Origin: Lamellibrachia columna
Lineage: Eukaryota; Annelida; Polychaeta; Sabellida; Siboglinidae
Length of the DNA: 64,000 nt
Assembly (NCBI GenBank): GCA_963662155.1
Contig: OY759262.1
Span: 52,104,285 to 52,168,284 of the forward strand
Reading direction: 5' to 3'
A model generated the notes under the pieces. That model had not been told where the DNA came from and made no database searches. It saw only the letters and a list, made by a program, of their open reading frames with translations. Below are positions 36,580-47,799 of this stretch, in pieces (position 1 is the first letter of the stretch; each line of letters starts with the position of its first letter). The position numbers and the translations under genes are program-made.

Positions 36580-37842
36580 ATGATGGCGCCGTGCAAACGG
36601 CAGTTAAATGCCACAAGGCATTTAATTTGTGGCAGTTGCAGTAACTGGGTGGACTTCGTCAAGTCTGGATGCGAGAAGTCCTGGGCTGAGGTCCAGGCAG
36701 ATAGTTTTAGTTTTGAGTGTAGGGGATGTACGAAGATGAAGGAACTAGAGGTGGAGTTGGAAGAGCTGAGGCTGCTCGTTGTGGCAATGGTGGGAAGGGA
36801 ACAGTGGGGTTGTGCCAGTAGTTCCGGTGGGGGAACAGTAGATGATAAAGTGGGGAAAGACACAAGATATGCTAGGGAGAGCTCACCGCAGCCTGGGAGG
36901 AAGCTGAGAGGAGGGAAGGTGACAGGTCGTAGGGAGACAGGAAGTAAGGAGACTGGAAGGAAAGAAACGGGGGGGAAGAAAACCGGAGTGAAGGAGAGGG
37001 GAGCAGGGGAGACAGGGGGGAAGGAGAAGGGAGTGGGGGAGATGGGAGGGAAGACAACCGGAGTGAAGGAGAGGGGAGCAGGGGAGACAGGAGGGAAGGA
37101 GAAGGGAGTGGGGGAGACGGGAGGGAAAACAACCGGAGTGAAGGAGAGGGGAGTGGGAGAGACAAGAGCAAACGAGTGGGAAGTGGGGGAGACAGGAGCG
37201 AAGGAGACAGTAGGGAAGGGGTCAGGACAGAATGTGATGGAGGGGATCGAACGGAAGAGTTATTCTGCAGCAGTGATAGAGGGGGTGAGGAAGAGAGCGA
37301 GGGTGTTTGTGGGGGATTCGATAGTTAGGAAGACCGACAAAGTCTTAAACAAGGGATATGATGTGGTGGTCTGCTTGCCTGGAGCCAAAATAGAGGCGAT
37401 AACTGAGAGGGTAAAACACATCGTAGGCTCAGGTAATGGTGGATCTGTTTTAGTACACGTAGGGACAAACAACGTAGAGAGGGAGGGTACAACTGCCATA
37501 GTTAGGAAATATAGGCAGTTGGTCAGAACACTAAAACAGACGCGGGTTGAGCAGGTAATACTGTCAGGGATTTTACCTGTAATGGGCAGGAGGGGTCACA
37601 AATATCGAAATTGTCGGGGGATGGCAATTAACATGTTAGTCCAGAAGCTATGTAGGGAAGAGGAAGTTGGATTTGTGGATTTATGGGGAAGTTTTGTTGG
37701 GAGGGCTGATATGTACATGAAGGATGGGCTTCATTTAAGTGGAAAGGGGGCGGCAGTATTCGCGGACAAACTTTCAGCAGCAGTAGATAGTGACTTGGGT
37801 ACAATGACAAATATTTTTGGAAGTAAACATTCTTTAAACTAG
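36580..37842 (+). CDS. CR1 ORF1: zinc finger, coiled coil, SGNH esterase (420 aa)
   Basis: Open from ATG 36,580 to TAG 37,842. Residues 17-50 form a PHD-like zinc-binding pattern (C17-x2-C20, C31, C47-x2-C50). Residues 52-72 are a short Glu/Leu-rich coiled coil. A Gly/Lys/Glu/Thr linker follows, containing about three 25-residue repeats (75 bp each, roughly 36,975-37,190). Residues 240-405 match an SGNH-hydrolase/esterase domain. The GDS motif has the nucleophile at Ser247, GTNN has Asn297, and DGLHL has Asp382 and His385. This domain order is known for CR1 ORF1 proteins, which bind element RNA or lipid-related substrates by a poorly understood role. All catalytic motifs are intact, unlike ORF2 downstream. 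Confidence 0.88.
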   Translation: MMAPCKRQLNATRHLICGSCSNWVDFVKSGCEKSWAEVQADSFSFECRGCTKMKELEVELEELRLLVVAMVGREQWGCASSSGGGTVDDKVGKDTRYARESSPQPGRKLRGGKVTGRRETGSKETGRKETGGKKTGVKERGAGETGGKEKGVGEMGGKTTGVKERGAGETGGKEKGVGETGGKTTGVKERGVGETRANEWEVGETGAKETVGKGSGQNVMEGIERKSYSAAVIEGVRKRARVFVGDSIVRKTDKVLNKGYDVVVCLPGAKIEAITERVKHIVGSGNGGSVLVHVGTNNVEREGTTAIVRKYRQLVRTLKQTRVEQVILSGILPVMGRRGHKYRNCRGMAINMLVQKLCREEEVGFVDLWGSFVGRADMYMKDGLHLSGKGAAVFADKLSAAVDSDLGTMTNIFGSKHSLN

Positions 37843-37844
37843 AA

Positions 37845-40524
37845 GTGCAGGGGGGTTACCTAGAGGTGTCTCAAGCAGAACAAGAGGCCACTAGCACATA
37901 TAAACCAATTTCAAATCATCCGAAAAACATATCTGAAAAAGGTTATAGATGCGTATGTTTAAATGCAAGTAGCATAGTAAATAAAAAAAACGAATTAAAC
38001 ATTATGGTAGAAGATATTTACCCTCACATAATTGGTTTAACTGAATCATGGGCAAACATAGATATAACATATGCTGAATTAGGACTGACAGGATATGTAA
38101 TGTTTAGGAAAGATCGAATAGGAAGAAGGGGCGGGGGAGTTATTTTAGATATTAAAGAATCTATTCAGGCTTATGACATAAAACTAGAAAGGGAAGCAGA
38201 TTGCGATGAAGCTGTTTGGTGCAAAATTGTTTCAGGAAATTCAAAATTAACTGTTGGATTAGTTTACCGAAGTCCAAACATAAACGAAGAGGACAACACA
38301 AAAATAAAAACGCTATAAAGGAAGTTAGTAAAGGGGAATGTATCATAATGGGAGATTTTAACCATGGACACATACAATGGAATTCTCTAGAGAGTACAGG
38401 GATTGAGGACCAACAATTTATATTTTTAATCCAGGATAGCTTTCTTACTCAGCACGTACTAGAACCAACCAGGGGAGAAAATGTATTAGATATAGTTATG
38501 TCATCACAAAAAGAATTAGTGGACAATGTAAAAATATTTGAACCATTGGGTAATAGTGATCATAATCAAATACATTTTGACATCAATGTAAAATCAGAAA
38601 GTAAAAATAAGAAAACGTACAAGAGAAACTTCCACAAAGGTAACTACAAAGATATGAGAAAATACTTAGCAAAGCTAGATTGGAATAACATGCTGATGAA
38701 TAAGACCGCAATTGAATGTTGGAATATTATAAAATATGAAATTGAGAGTATCATCGATAAATTTGTTCCCTTCCAAAAACAAAGAAAACGGTGTAGAAAG
38801 AAACACTTGTCAAAACAGGCTATTAGAAAAATAATGCTAAAACAAACTATGTGGAGGGTTTATAGGCGTACCAGAAAGGAAGAAGACTATGCAAAATACA
38901 AAGAGGCACTTAATGCAGCTACAACTGAAATCAGACAATCTAAAAAGAAGCTATGAGCAAAAACTAGCATGTAACATAAAAAATGACAGCAAGAGTTTTT
39001 ATGCATATGTCAGGAGTAAACAAAACGTACAAGACAAGGTTGGACCTATAGAAGACAGTGCTGGAAATATAATATCACAGGGGTTTTTAATGGCGGAAGA
39101 CCTAAATGGTTACTTCAGTTCAGTGTTTACCAAAGAAGATATTAGTTCATTACCAGTTGCTGATGCTAAATTTCAGGGGGCTAAATCTGACTATTTAGGT
39201 CCGTTAGTTGTAACTCCAGAATTGGTAGCTAAGAAAATAAAGGCAATGAAGGATAACAAATCACCGGGAGTGGATGGGATTCCTCCAAAATTACTAATGG
39301 AAACAGTAGAACAAATCAGTATACCACTTGCAAGAGTATTCAACTTGTCATTAAAAGAGGGAGTTGTTCCGTTTGAATGGAAATAAGCAAACATCTTACC
39401 ATTATTTAAAAAGGGTTCGAGAAATAAGTCAGATAATTACAGACCAGTGAGTTTAACATCAGTGATTTGTAAATTATTAGAAAGGTCAATTAAAGACCAT
39501 ATGGTGGACTTCCTCCTTAAGCATAAATTATTAAATTCATCTCAACATGGATTCTTTAAAGCGAGGTCATGCTTAACAAATATGTTATGTTTTTTGGAAG
39601 AAATCACTAAGTGGATAGACGTGGGATCGCCAGTAGATATTATCTACTTAGATTTTCAGAAAGCTTTTGACAAAGTGACACATCAAAGATTACTACTTAA
39701 ATTAAAAGCCCATGGTATCGGGGATAGCATAACTGACTGGATAGAACAATGGCTGACTGACAGAAGACAACGAGTTGTAGTAGATGGAGAAGTTTCAACT
39801 TGGAAATCGGTTTTGAGTGGGGTACCTCAAGGATCAGTTTTAGGGCCTATATTATTCTTAATTTATATCAATGACTTGGACGACAATATAACAAGTAACG
39901 TACTGAAATTTGCGGACGACACAAAACTGTTTAGAAAAGTTAATACTGATGGTGATAAACAACATTTAACATTTACAAAACGATCTAGACAGATTAGTGA
40001 AATGGTCTGAGAAATGGCAGATGTTGTTCAATTTTGGGAAATGTAAATGCCTACATACAGGACATAGGAACTTGAATGTAAACTATATAATGGGAGATAC
40101 TGTTCTGGGTACTACTGTAAAAGAAAAGGACTTAGGAGTTACAATAAGCGCTGATATGAAAGTTTCAGAGCAGTGTGGTATTGCAGCTTCAAAGGGTAAT
40201 CAAATTCTTGGATTTATTAGAAGAAACATAACATACAAGGGAAAAAAGTTAATTATACCTCTTTATAAAGCAATAGTTAGACTTCATTTAGAATACTGTA
40301 TACAAGCATGGAGACCATATCGTAAGAAGGATGTAGATACGCTTGAACGCATACAAAGGAGAGCAACTAAAATGATTCCAGAACTAAGAGACCTTAGTTA
40401 TGAAGAACGCCTGAAAGAATGTGGTTTAACAACACTAGAGACTACATATTGTGTAACTGCTAGCAGCGTGAATATGTTTAAAAACAAGGTAGACACATAT
40501 ATCAGGAGGGCGGGTTATAAGTAG
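37845..40524 (+). pseudogene. CR1 ORF2: AP endonuclease + reverse transcriptase, broken
   Basis: The endonuclease begins near 37,960 (CVCLNASSIVNKKNELN; LTESWA) and continues, after a frameshift near 38,310, with GDFNHGHIQW and NSDHNQIHFD. The reverse transcriptase carries NKSPGVDGIPPKLL, LFKKGS..NYRPVSLTS, YLDFQKAFDKV, GVPQGSVLGPILF and the active-site FADDTKLF near 39,909. A C-terminal RT domain follows to TAG 40,524. Lesions are frameshifts near 38,310, 38,945 and 39,985 and an in-frame TAA at 39,384. An internal deletion near 40,443 joins LTTLETT to YCVTASSVNMFKNK. Not functional. Confidence 0.88.
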
Positions 40525-40640
40525 ATGAACATTGTTGGACTCTCGATAAGCCAATGGCTTCCTTGTCCACTTGCCATCTGGGCCTTTGGCTTGGATGGCA
40601 ACTCTTGTTAAATCTCTTGTTAAATCTATATAAAACTCTT

Positions 40641-41150
40641 AAAGGAAGGAGAAAAGGGTATGAAACTAAAAGGGTAACTCCACATATGCATTGTATTGTT
40701 TACCATATTCCTAGGAACAGCTTGAAAATAAAAAGTTCAGTGCTCATGGGATGGAAAATTTAAGTTAATTTAATTAATAAAAATTAAGTATATGCATAAA
40801 CAACACTAAAATAAAATTGAATCATGTTCAAGTATTCTAAAGGTATCTTTGAAGCAACTGCACTTCCATAGTTTTAGATACGGTACTGTATTACTATTCA
40901 GATGAAAATTTTCTCAGTGCCTCATAATATTTTATTAATGTTATAAATGATAATTTGACAGTATGGTAGAAGCAAATCGTGTATGTACTCTTTTGGTGAA
41001 TATGTGATGGTGTTAATTGATCTGGTCGGTTCTGATACAATGTTATTTAAGTATTATTATGTTATTACGTTATTTAACATGAGTTCCCTCAACATAAAAC
41101 TTGAATTACATCTGTCATCATCATTCGTGCTGTAACCAACAATATTCATA
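40641..41150. other. Spacer, no gene recognised
   Basis: AT-rich sequence downstream of the CR1 copy, without a recognisable feature. Confidence 0.5.
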
Positions 41151-41159
41151 TTCCGAACT

Positions 41160-41537
41160 GTGATCAAAGTCAGCACCCTTCTGAACTTTGAACAAAGTCA
41201 ACACTCTTATGAACAGTAATCAGTCAGCAGCCTTATGAACTGTGATCATACCCCCAAAGTCAACACCTTTATGTCTTGTGATCATGCCCTCAAAGTCAGC
41301 ACCCTTATGACCCGTGATCATGCCTTCGAGGTCAGCACCCTTATGACCTGTGATAATGCCCTCAAGGTCAGCAACCTTATGACCTGTGATCATGCCCTCG
41401 AGGTGAGCACCCTTATGACCTATGATCATGCCCTCAAAGTCAGCACCTTTATGACCTGTAATCATGCCCACGAAGTCAGCACCCTTATGACCTGTGATCA
41501 TGCCCTCGAGATCAGCACCCTTAGGACCTGTGATTAA
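41160..41537. repeat. 36-bp minisatellite, about 10 units
   Basis: The unit is like GTCAGCACCCTTATGACCTG, then TGATCATGCCCTCGA. The period of 36 keeps frames open on both strands (12-residue repeats such as DHALEVSTLMTC), which are artefacts. The first two units are shorter and more diverged. Confidence 0.93.
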
Positions 41538-41539
41538 AC

Positions 41540-42830
41540 ATGTTTATTTTCGAAATAATTTGATGTGTGACACTAAAAGAAACAGCCGCTATCCCCTCTC
41601 CTCCAATTAAGACACCAATTTCATGTTGTACCATACATTGGTTTTTTTGAGGATCAGATCAGAAATTATACTCGTCTCCAACTGTTGACAGTAGAAACTC
41701 ATGTGGCAGTTAAAAAAAAAAGTTTTTACAAGCGTCACTTAGGTCACTGACCTTGACTTTTGACCTGATAGACCCAAAATGAGTAAACTCTGATTTTAAT
41801 CAAATTTGACCATTAGTAAGGTAATTGCATCAACAAGTTCCATTAAAGAATTATAATGGGTCCATTGTAAGTTCTTGAGATACAACAACTTGAAGTTAGA
41901 ATGGTGGCAATTTTACAATTTTGCTAACAGGTTACCATTCTTATCAGACTAGCTGGCATCATATTGCAGCCCAGACTAGCTGGCATCATATTGCAGCCAG
42001 CCTGGGAGGGTTTCACATTACAGCCCACTTGGAGGCATTCTGTTTATCTTTGTGACAGTGGAAGTGTCAAGGGTAATACACAGCACAGGGCCCAAGGATC
42101 TGGTAACAGGTATCATATCAGCCCAATGGATCTGACAGGGGACTGATGCTCAGCTGTGGCCATTGCTACACTGACACTTCCTGTGCCATCATTACAATAG
42201 GGTTTATAATCCCACAGGGTTGATTGTATATAAAACCCTGGGCATAGGTATTAGTCTGGCTCTGGTGATGGCTCCAAAGAAAACATATGTGCCTAATCCT
42301 GAGTGTTGCAATCCATTTTAGAATCATGAAAGGAGGGTTAAAGGGGTTCGTTAAGGGTGTGCGACTGATATCTAGACAATTGTCGGAAAGGGATCCTAGC
42401 CTTTGTACCCCATCCAGAACAACTCTCTGTTGCATCATATGCAATGTAAAGATTGTGTGTAACCGTGATTACTCTGCATTCATGTTCGTGTACACTGTCG
42501 TTTGAGACAGTGTAGCTGGATAGAAGTGATGCTTACATATGATAATAATAAAGTAGATATACAGGGCCTGATCAAGCAAGGTGCTTTACATACATGTAGT
42601 TCATAACTTTTAAATTTTATTTTTTTGCTGATGACACCAATATTTTTTGAACTCAGCAAAGACAGGCAAACAACTTGGTTAATTGGTTATGTGGTTTGTA
42701 GTTAATCAATTATCACATAATGTGTAGGAAATTAATGTCATGCTATTTAGTAACTATGAAAAGCCAGCAGTAATGTAAAAATCAATGATATTGAAATGAT
42801 ATATGTAAGTAAATTTCTAGTTGTTTTAAT
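41540..42830. other. Spacer, no gene recognised
   Basis: Contains a tandem 26-bp duplication near 41,948-41,997 (AGACTAGCTGGCATCATATT, then GCAGCC, twice). No domain in the short frames at 42,166-42,505. Confidence 0.5.
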
Positions 42831-42839
42831 AGGACGATA

Positions 42840-43196
42840 ACTTTGAAACTTTGAAAAGTATTGCAATTATGCATACTAGTGCAAAATATTTACTACACAA
42901 AAATGCTCACTTAAAACAATATACTATTCACAGTACCTGATTTGTGTTTCATGTTGTTGTGAAGTGTGGGGAAACACCTACAAAACAAATATTGACTGCA
43001 TTTATTTGTTACAAAAGCAATTAGCAAGGATTGTCAGCAATGTACACTGTTGGCATCATACAAATGGATTATCTTGTGAATTGCATATATTAAAGCTATC
43101 TCATTTTCTAAAACTAAAAACTCCCATTATAATGAGTGAAGCAAACAAAAAGTTGTTACCAAATAATCTGCTGTTATTCTTCAACAGTTTATGACA
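42840..43196 (+). pseudogene. LINE ORF2 C-terminal fragment (copy 2)
   Basis: A frame at 42,964-43,194 reads WGNTYKTNIDCIYLLQKQLA, then IVSNVHCWHHTNGLSCELHI, and ends NKKLLPNNLLLFFNSL. This is the C-terminal tail of a LINE reverse transcriptase. It is more complete than its relative at 35,346-35,673 and shows where that one is interrupted. The upstream part of the reverse transcriptase is absent. Confidence 0.75.
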
Positions 43197-43199
43197 TAA

Positions 43200-44620
43200 C
43201 ACGTCAAACACAACAAAGTAAATACTTAAGACAGGTATTTGCAAAAATGACTCTAATATCCCAATATACATCTGCACAATTTATACAATTATGAAAGAAG
43301 CAAATTTGGATATGTGGAATTAAAATTGCGAGAACATGTACTGTCCATGTTAATTCATTTATTCAGATAGTGGTCCCATGATCGTGTGATAGCTATTATG
43401 TTCAGTAATATAATATTCTACATTCTTATGGTTTGATTCAGCATATTAACATACAAAACTACTATCCCTCTGGAAAAAACTGAGATATCAATGACAGCAT
43501 ATCAGGAAGCATGTAAATTGTTATGTTAATTACCTTATTGCACTAACCAACGTCGTTTAGGCTGTCAGAGTTACCTCTTGAAATACCAGAGACAGCAAAG
43601 GAGGTTGTTGTAGACCATCCCGAAGACATGACGATGTTCCTGCTGCACAGTCGGTCACAGCAGCAAACATGGGTCGGACTGCAACTGTCAATAATGCAAC
43701 CGAGCCAAATATGTGTTTCTTTCATAACAATCAGGCTCGATATTACCATCATTTTAGACGTCAAGCTGTGTGAATTATGTGGCTGTCGAATATTTAGTTG
43801 GTATCAACCACATTTCCCTTTGGACACAAAACCGTGCACCTACTGTCTCGAGTCAGCAACCGATATGACTTCACCAAGCACCAAGCCATTCAGTATAAAA
43901 CAAACAAACAAACACAATATCCACAGTTTACAAGATAGTACCAGTGTGCGCTGTTCTTAGTTCACATGACAGCAAAGTTTGCTGTCGTGATCCACAGTAG
44001 GAACCACGAGAAGGTGACACGCGCTTTTCCCACCACAGGTATTGTGTGTATGCAGTATAAGGGTGAAACGTTGTGCCTGAAACTTAACCATCTCCATCAT
44101 TAGCTAGGATAGCGCTACCAGTGGTCATTTGGGCCCATCTCTGTATCCTTTCAGAATATGGTCGAAGATGTTAGCAATATATGCTATGGAAAGATCAATT
44201 TCGTAATATTAGCATTTTCATGTACTTTAACATGTTCACAAGACTACTGTACTTGTAGAATAAATGGAAAACAATTTTTGTTAATATAAATTCATTAAAT
44301 ATCATTTTAGAAGTGCATAAGATGTCACCATATGTAGGTTTTGTCAAAACTGGTGTGTTTGGTCGCACAATGATTGAAAAAACTGTGAAAAGTCTCCAGG
44401 CTGACAGTATGATGGTCTGTTTAGTCTCTTGACATCTTGCAGCACATTCTTGTGGAACAGTTCCTCCTCCTCCTATATTACTGCAACCTGCAACCAGTTA
44501 ATTTTAAGATAGGTTATTCTGTATGAAAAAGTGTCTGTATATTCTGAGCTAAGACTTGGAGAAAACAGCTGTACATGTTTATGTGGATTTGTATTCAGTA
44601 GTGGCTTCATTACCAGGAAT
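43200..44620. other. Spacer with one unassigned frame
   Basis: The frame at 43,628-43,960 (110 codons) contains LCELCGC and CTYC cysteine pairs. There is no recognisable family and no clear exon edges, so it is not called as a gene. Confidence 0.45.
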
Positions 44621-44639
44621 AAACCACTGTTTGGTTTGG

Positions 44640-44821
44640 TTTCTACCAAAATAATTGAATTATCAATTGAATTAAAGTTAATTGTTAATTTAATTGAATA
44701 ATTTGGGAGGTTAATTTAATTTAATTGACCTGAGAAATGTGTGACGTTAATTTAATTGGAACATTTCTGATTGAATTGTAATTTAATTAATTAACTTTTC
44801 AAGTTAATTGCCCCATGCCTG
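44640..44821 (-). repeat. AT-rich TTAATTTAATTGA tract with a hAT-like terminus
   Basis: Read on the minus strand the segment starts CAGGCATGGGGCAATTAACT, then a long AATTAA-rich stretch. This resembles termini of some hAT elements (CAG/CTG ends), but the opposite end was not found. Confidence 0.35.
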
Positions 44822-45044
44822 GTACAGGTACAGTTTCTGCAAAAATATCAATAACTTTAGATGTACTATTGTATTATTAATGCATTTGTTATACGTAAAT
44901 GCATTATTACAGTTGTAGGTTTTAGTGGTTATTACTATCATACGTAGTCCTTGAATATTAAACTAAACTGAGTCAATATTATTGATCCCTAATGGCTTTT
45001 GCTGGTTGGTGAATAATATTTAATCATGCTTATATGGTAAATAC

Positions 45045-45660
45045 CTGCACCAGCTGGACATCCAGTACTTTGTTCATTCGGTTCTCCCGCAAACTGTAAC
45101 AGCCATACTTTGCACAATGTCCAGGACTGTCGAAACAAGCATCTCCGGACGGTTCAAGGTCCGCATCAATCTCTCTGAATTCGTCCATGATTTGAGCCTG
45201 GGCATCCAACCATTCAGCTATCACAGCTGAAAATGCACAAATTCCATTGCATTATTTTTGAATAAAACATTTGAAGTCACGCAACTCATGAACTGTTTGC
45301 TAAAAATTAACATGATACAAACAATAATCAAGGTATTATGCTGTATTGAAAATCTTAGAGGAATAGAAAGCCAAAGAATGTACACAATAATACTAACTCT
45401 TCATCACTGGACTCCTCATCATTGGCCTCTTCTGCAGCATCCAGAATAGAGAGGTCAGATGGTTTTTAGTCAATGGATGGCTTTAATGGTGACAACAACG
45501 TGGAGGGAGAGGGCAATGGTGGTTCAGCTAATGGGACATCATCGCCTGGAGTCTTCTTGGGTGCGGAAATTAGACAAGGTGGCTCAAGTTGAATGTCGAC
45601 AAATATATCATCCAAGCTGTACTGTGTCCCTGCGTCACATGTCACCACTATGTATGTCTG
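45045..45660 (-). pseudogene. Kolobok/THAP-type transposase fragment, two exons visible
   Basis: The minus-strand upstream exon (about 45,660 down to 45,395) reads CDAGTQYSLDDIFVDIQ, a Pro/Ser-rich linker, an in-frame TAA near 45,465, and an acidic DAAEEANDEESSDEE stretch. The downstream exon (45,226 to 45,045) is bounded by TTTTCAG and GGTATTT. It reads EWLDAQAQIMDEFREI and then a SGDACFDSPGHCAKYGCYS block ending LDVQLVQ. The motif GD-x-(R)-x-DSPGHSAK-x-(G) is, from memory, characteristic of Kolobok-type transposases, where this Asp belongs to the catalytic triad. Here the usual Arg is Cys. No later exons were found. Confidence 0.55.
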
Positions 45661-45729
45661 AATCTCTGGAATGTAGAATAATAATTAATGAAAAAGCAAA
45701 GTTCATAATAATTATGTATGTTTGGTGAC

Positions 45730-47140
45730 ATACAGACTAGGCGACGAAGATAAATGAGTAATAATGCTGAAATACAATTATGGTAAATTTTTTTTTTTTG
45801 ATGGAGAAATTAATTTTGTATGGTATATAAAAGTACCAATAATTATACTAGTGAAGACAGACATATTAGACACAATTCCCTACAAATATAAATTATGTTT
45901 TTATTCACATTTCCACTGTCTAAAGCTTCATATATTAGGCACTTTCTGATTTTTAATATAATTCTCTGGTTTTTGATCTGCAGGTAGTATAAATCTACCG
46001 CAGTGGTTACAGGGCATTCACAAAACCATATATCTATATGATATACTGGGGATCTCACCTGACTCGAGCTCCCTCCCTAAAATTGCAAGGTGTGAACATA
46101 TTGAACAGTTAGCTTGAAAATTGTAGATCTTGGGTCATCTCGCCCATGTTAATTGTCCTGCCCTTTCAGCCTGCCACTGTAAATGTGTAATTTTTTTAAT
46201 AGCAGTTAAAAAAAATCGCAACTGAATTGTTGCACAATCATTCTGATATTTGACAGATGTTGCAGCATTTTCGATATATGCCAAAAATATACTTCTAGGC
46301 CCAGTAGTACATCTACATTGTACATTCCCAATTTATTGCCAATGTCAAGGAGATGTTTGGGGGTAAAACATTCTAATATAATCAGCTAATAACATATATC
46401 AATGCACTGACTGGACGATTATCGATTGCCATTAAAAAAATCCTCGTCAGTCTCAAGTTGTTATACTCCAAACAGCCCAATCTTGGGCTAATCAAGTAGG
46501 CCTACTTGGCAAGTGCCACACCATGAAATCTAGAGCTAAACACCAAACTTATATTGATTTCTTCCCTACATATCGTTACACTTTGACAGCAATAAAAAGT
46601 ATAGATCTATCGTGGACTTCACCACTACTGTCACTGGTCACGACATGGGGAGGACTCGCCAGCCATGGGAATGATTATATCTTCAGTAAACCACTTCAGG
46701 GTTAGCTTGATATGGGGATAGCTAAGTTTAGGGTTGCATACCTTCATTTCCTTGTGCCCAAGCACTTATAAAGCACTGCACACAACATGAAATTGGTATT
46801 GATATGTGGTGAATAGACATTTTGGAAAGGAAACAGTTATTTTTGATACTGAAAATTGCATATTGTAGATTTTTAGCTTACCTCAAGCTCTTTCATACTA
46901 TTTTAACACATGAACAATTAAAAAATTGTGTTGATTAACAATAAAATTTCATATTAATATCAAATTGCGCAAAACATCAGCTGGTGTATATCAAATGTTA
47001 TAGTACAAAACTAAAATGTACATTTATTTGACATTTTCAATATTGAGTCGATCGGTTAAACAGTTTAAATAGTAACTGTATTAAAACAGTACTGATCTTG
47101 TTGACTAGATGGAGTTAATAAAATATATATAATCATATAA
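45730..47140. other. Spacer, no gene recognised
   Basis: AT-rich, with only short frames lacking recognisable content. Confidence 0.5.
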
Positions 47141-47143
47141 CAT

Positions 47144-47203
<60 letters not shown>

Positions 47204-47227
47204 TACATATATATATATATATTTATA

Positions 47228-47280
<53 letters not shown>

Positions 47281-47307
47281 TTATGTCACGTAAAATGACA
47301 TTTATGT

Positions 47308-47385
<78 letters not shown>
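47144..47385. repeat. (AT)n microsatellites
   Basis: Three (TA)n runs separated by short interruptions. The last abuts the dispersed repeat at 47,400. Confidence 0.97.
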
Positions 47386-47399
47386 CAAGTACACAACAA

Positions 47400-47485
47400 A
47401 TTCCATGCGTGTAGCTAGTGGAAAACAGCGCACAACGTGTTGCTTGTGAGGTAGAGCAGGATCACACAAATGACTGAGATCTACC
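47400..47485 (+). repeat. About 85-bp dispersed repeat, second copy
   Basis: Almost identical to 16,833-16,918, from TTCCATGCGTGTAGCTAGTG to TGACTGA. Here it follows an (AT)n tract and is followed by unrelated sequence. Confidence 0.85.
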
Positions 47486-47602
47486 ATTGAGTGGGGAATG
47501 TGCACATATCAACGATGCACACCTTGAGGTTTGGACAAATGTTGGTCAGCCCTATTCCTGTCTGGTCTTACTTATTTCCCCGAACCACCTTTTCTAAACG
47601 TG

Positions 47603-47603
47603 C

Positions 47604-47646
<43 letters not shown>

Positions 47647-47701
47647 TGCGTGCGTGCGTACGTGCGTGCGCGCGCGTGCGTGTGTGTGTATGTGCATGCG
47701 C

Positions 47702-47768
<67 letters not shown>

Positions 47769-47790
47769 AGCGTGCCTGTGTGTGTGTGAT
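47603..47790. repeat. (TG)n and (TGCG)n compound microsatellite
   Basis: TG repeat to 47,644, then TGCG/CGCG-rich tetranucleotides to about 47,775 and a short TG tail. Alternating purine-pyrimidine sequence, so Z-DNA-prone. Confidence 0.95.
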
Positions 47791-47799
47791 GTTGCAGAT

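Larger units (their letters stand above)
36340..40640 (+). mobile_element. CR1-clade LINE, nearly full length, inactive
   Basis: Layout is a 5' region (about 36,340-36,579), ORF1, ORF2 and a short 3' untranslated region. The 3' end has a repeated phrase CTCTTGTTAAAT at 40,602-40,627; CR1 elements commonly end in short repeats rather than a poly-A tail. No target duplication was identified, as expected for many CR1 copies. The exact 5' boundary is uncertain. A second, truncated family member lies at 3,936. Confidence 0.85.

Noticed and set aside
36872..37171. Ser/Pro/Leu-rich minus-strand frame under CR1 ORF1
   Set aside because: It is the antisense of the Gly/Lys/Glu repeat linker of ORF1.
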